A stretch of 57,929 nucleotides of DNA from Bacillus sp. ISL-37 (lineage in GTDB: Bacteria; Bacillota; Bacilli; Bacillales; Cytobacillaceae), in the NCBI RefSeq assembly GCF_018613315.1, contig NZ_JAGGQL010000035.1, forward strand, positions 1 through 57,929, in the 5' to 3' direction. A program made the translations under genes and the position numbers. Numbering within the stretch: position 1 is the first letter of the stretch; each line of letters begins with the position of its first letter. Shown one piece after another: positions 57,773-57,929 of this stretch. A model generated the notes under the pieces. The model was not told the DNA's origin. It searched no databases and saw only the letters and a list, made by a program, of their open reading frames with translations.

Positions 57773-57819
57773 AGCTTGTGGAGAAAGGGTACTATTTTTT
57801 CTTCCACAAGCTTTTTTAT
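57773..57819 (+). terminator. terminator hairpin 2 at right edge
   Basis: AGCTTGTGGA and TCCACAAGCT form a 10-bp stem with a 20-base loop, followed by TTTTTTATT on the plus strand. Confidence 0.6.
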
Positions 57820-57865
57820 TTGGTTTAATCCCTCTTTTTAAACTGACTTTTTTCATAAAAAACAC

Positions 57866-57916
57866 AGATCGCCACCATTATCCTAGCTTGGCTAGGTGTG
57901 TGGCGATCTTTTTTAT
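57866..57916. terminator. terminator hairpin 3 at right edge
   Basis: AGATCGCCAC and GTGGCGATCT form the outer stem and CCTAGC/GCTAGG an inner one; T-runs flank both sides. It probably ends a gene lying to the right of the window. Confidence 0.65.
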
Positions 57917-57929
57917 ATTCTGACACGCT

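Overview
The window looks like the chromosome of an endospore-forming, aerobic Bacillaceae (a Mesobacillus/Cytobacillus/Neobacillus-type soil bacillus). The grounds are a spoIIP gene, a PbpG-like penicillin-binding protein, RsbR/RsbS/RsbT stressosome genes, AGGAGG-type ribosome binding sites, cre-type catabolite sites, low GC content and several intergenic repeat families typical of Bacillaceae. I see no rRNA or tRNA genes, CRISPR array or prophage.

Layout. 1-15 kb: the end of an IS3-family element, spoIIP with a small membrane gene, a CorA Mg2+ transporter preceded by a 40-codon leader ORF, a secreted protein with a double operator, a DUF421 membrane protein, a class A PBP, an eight-unit 52-bp hairpin array, a GNAT acetyltransferase, an ABC exporter pair, uppP, a ykoS/ykoT/GtrA-type cell-envelope glycosylation operon and a CBO0543-type membrane protein. 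15-22 kb: a dispersed repeat, an MFS exporter, an FtsH-like AAA protease, an RsbR-type stressosome protein, a DUF1232 protein and an Mta-like MerR regulator.

22-41 kb is a catabolic island read almost wholly on the minus strand. It holds a full reductive pyrimidine route: PreT/PreA dihydropyrimidine dehydrogenase, dihydropyrimidinase and a nitrilase-type beta-ureidopropionase. It continues with a class III omega-aminotransferase and an MmsA-type semialdehyde dehydrogenase that would carry beta-alanine to acetyl-CoA, and alanine dehydrogenase that would recycle the alanine formed. An NCS1 permease, a PucR regulator, two small unknown proteins, an M20 carbamoylase/amidohydrolase, a YhjB/YhjC-like symporter pair and a YtcJ-like amidohydrolase complete it. 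The island lies between two direct copies (about 310 bp) of an mta-hydrolase divergent promoter region. The left copy keeps mta intact and the hydrolase broken; the right copy is the reverse. That is the footprint of an insertion or single-crossover integration into one ancestral locus.

41-58 kb: the intact hydrolase, a uracil-DNA-glycosylase-like protein, an ECF sigma/anti-sigma pair, a DinG-like helicase with a RecB/Cas4-type nuclease domain, and a putative peptide quorum-sensing cassette (HTH-TPR regulator followed 15 bp later by a 30-residue exported pro-peptide) next to a subtilisin gene. Then come a frameshifted STAS gene, a GNAT enzyme, threonine aldolase, a CBS protein, another STAS protein, several small proteins, a second copy of a 189-bp repeat, a VOC-family protein, and rsbT/rsbS without an adjacent rsbR.

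Most interesting leads: the RRNPP-type regulator/peptide/protease cassette; the corA leader peptide with an EPDPD stretch; the direct repeats around the pyrimidine island; two unknown small proteins inside that island; and the hairpin arrays and repeats that abut stop codons.
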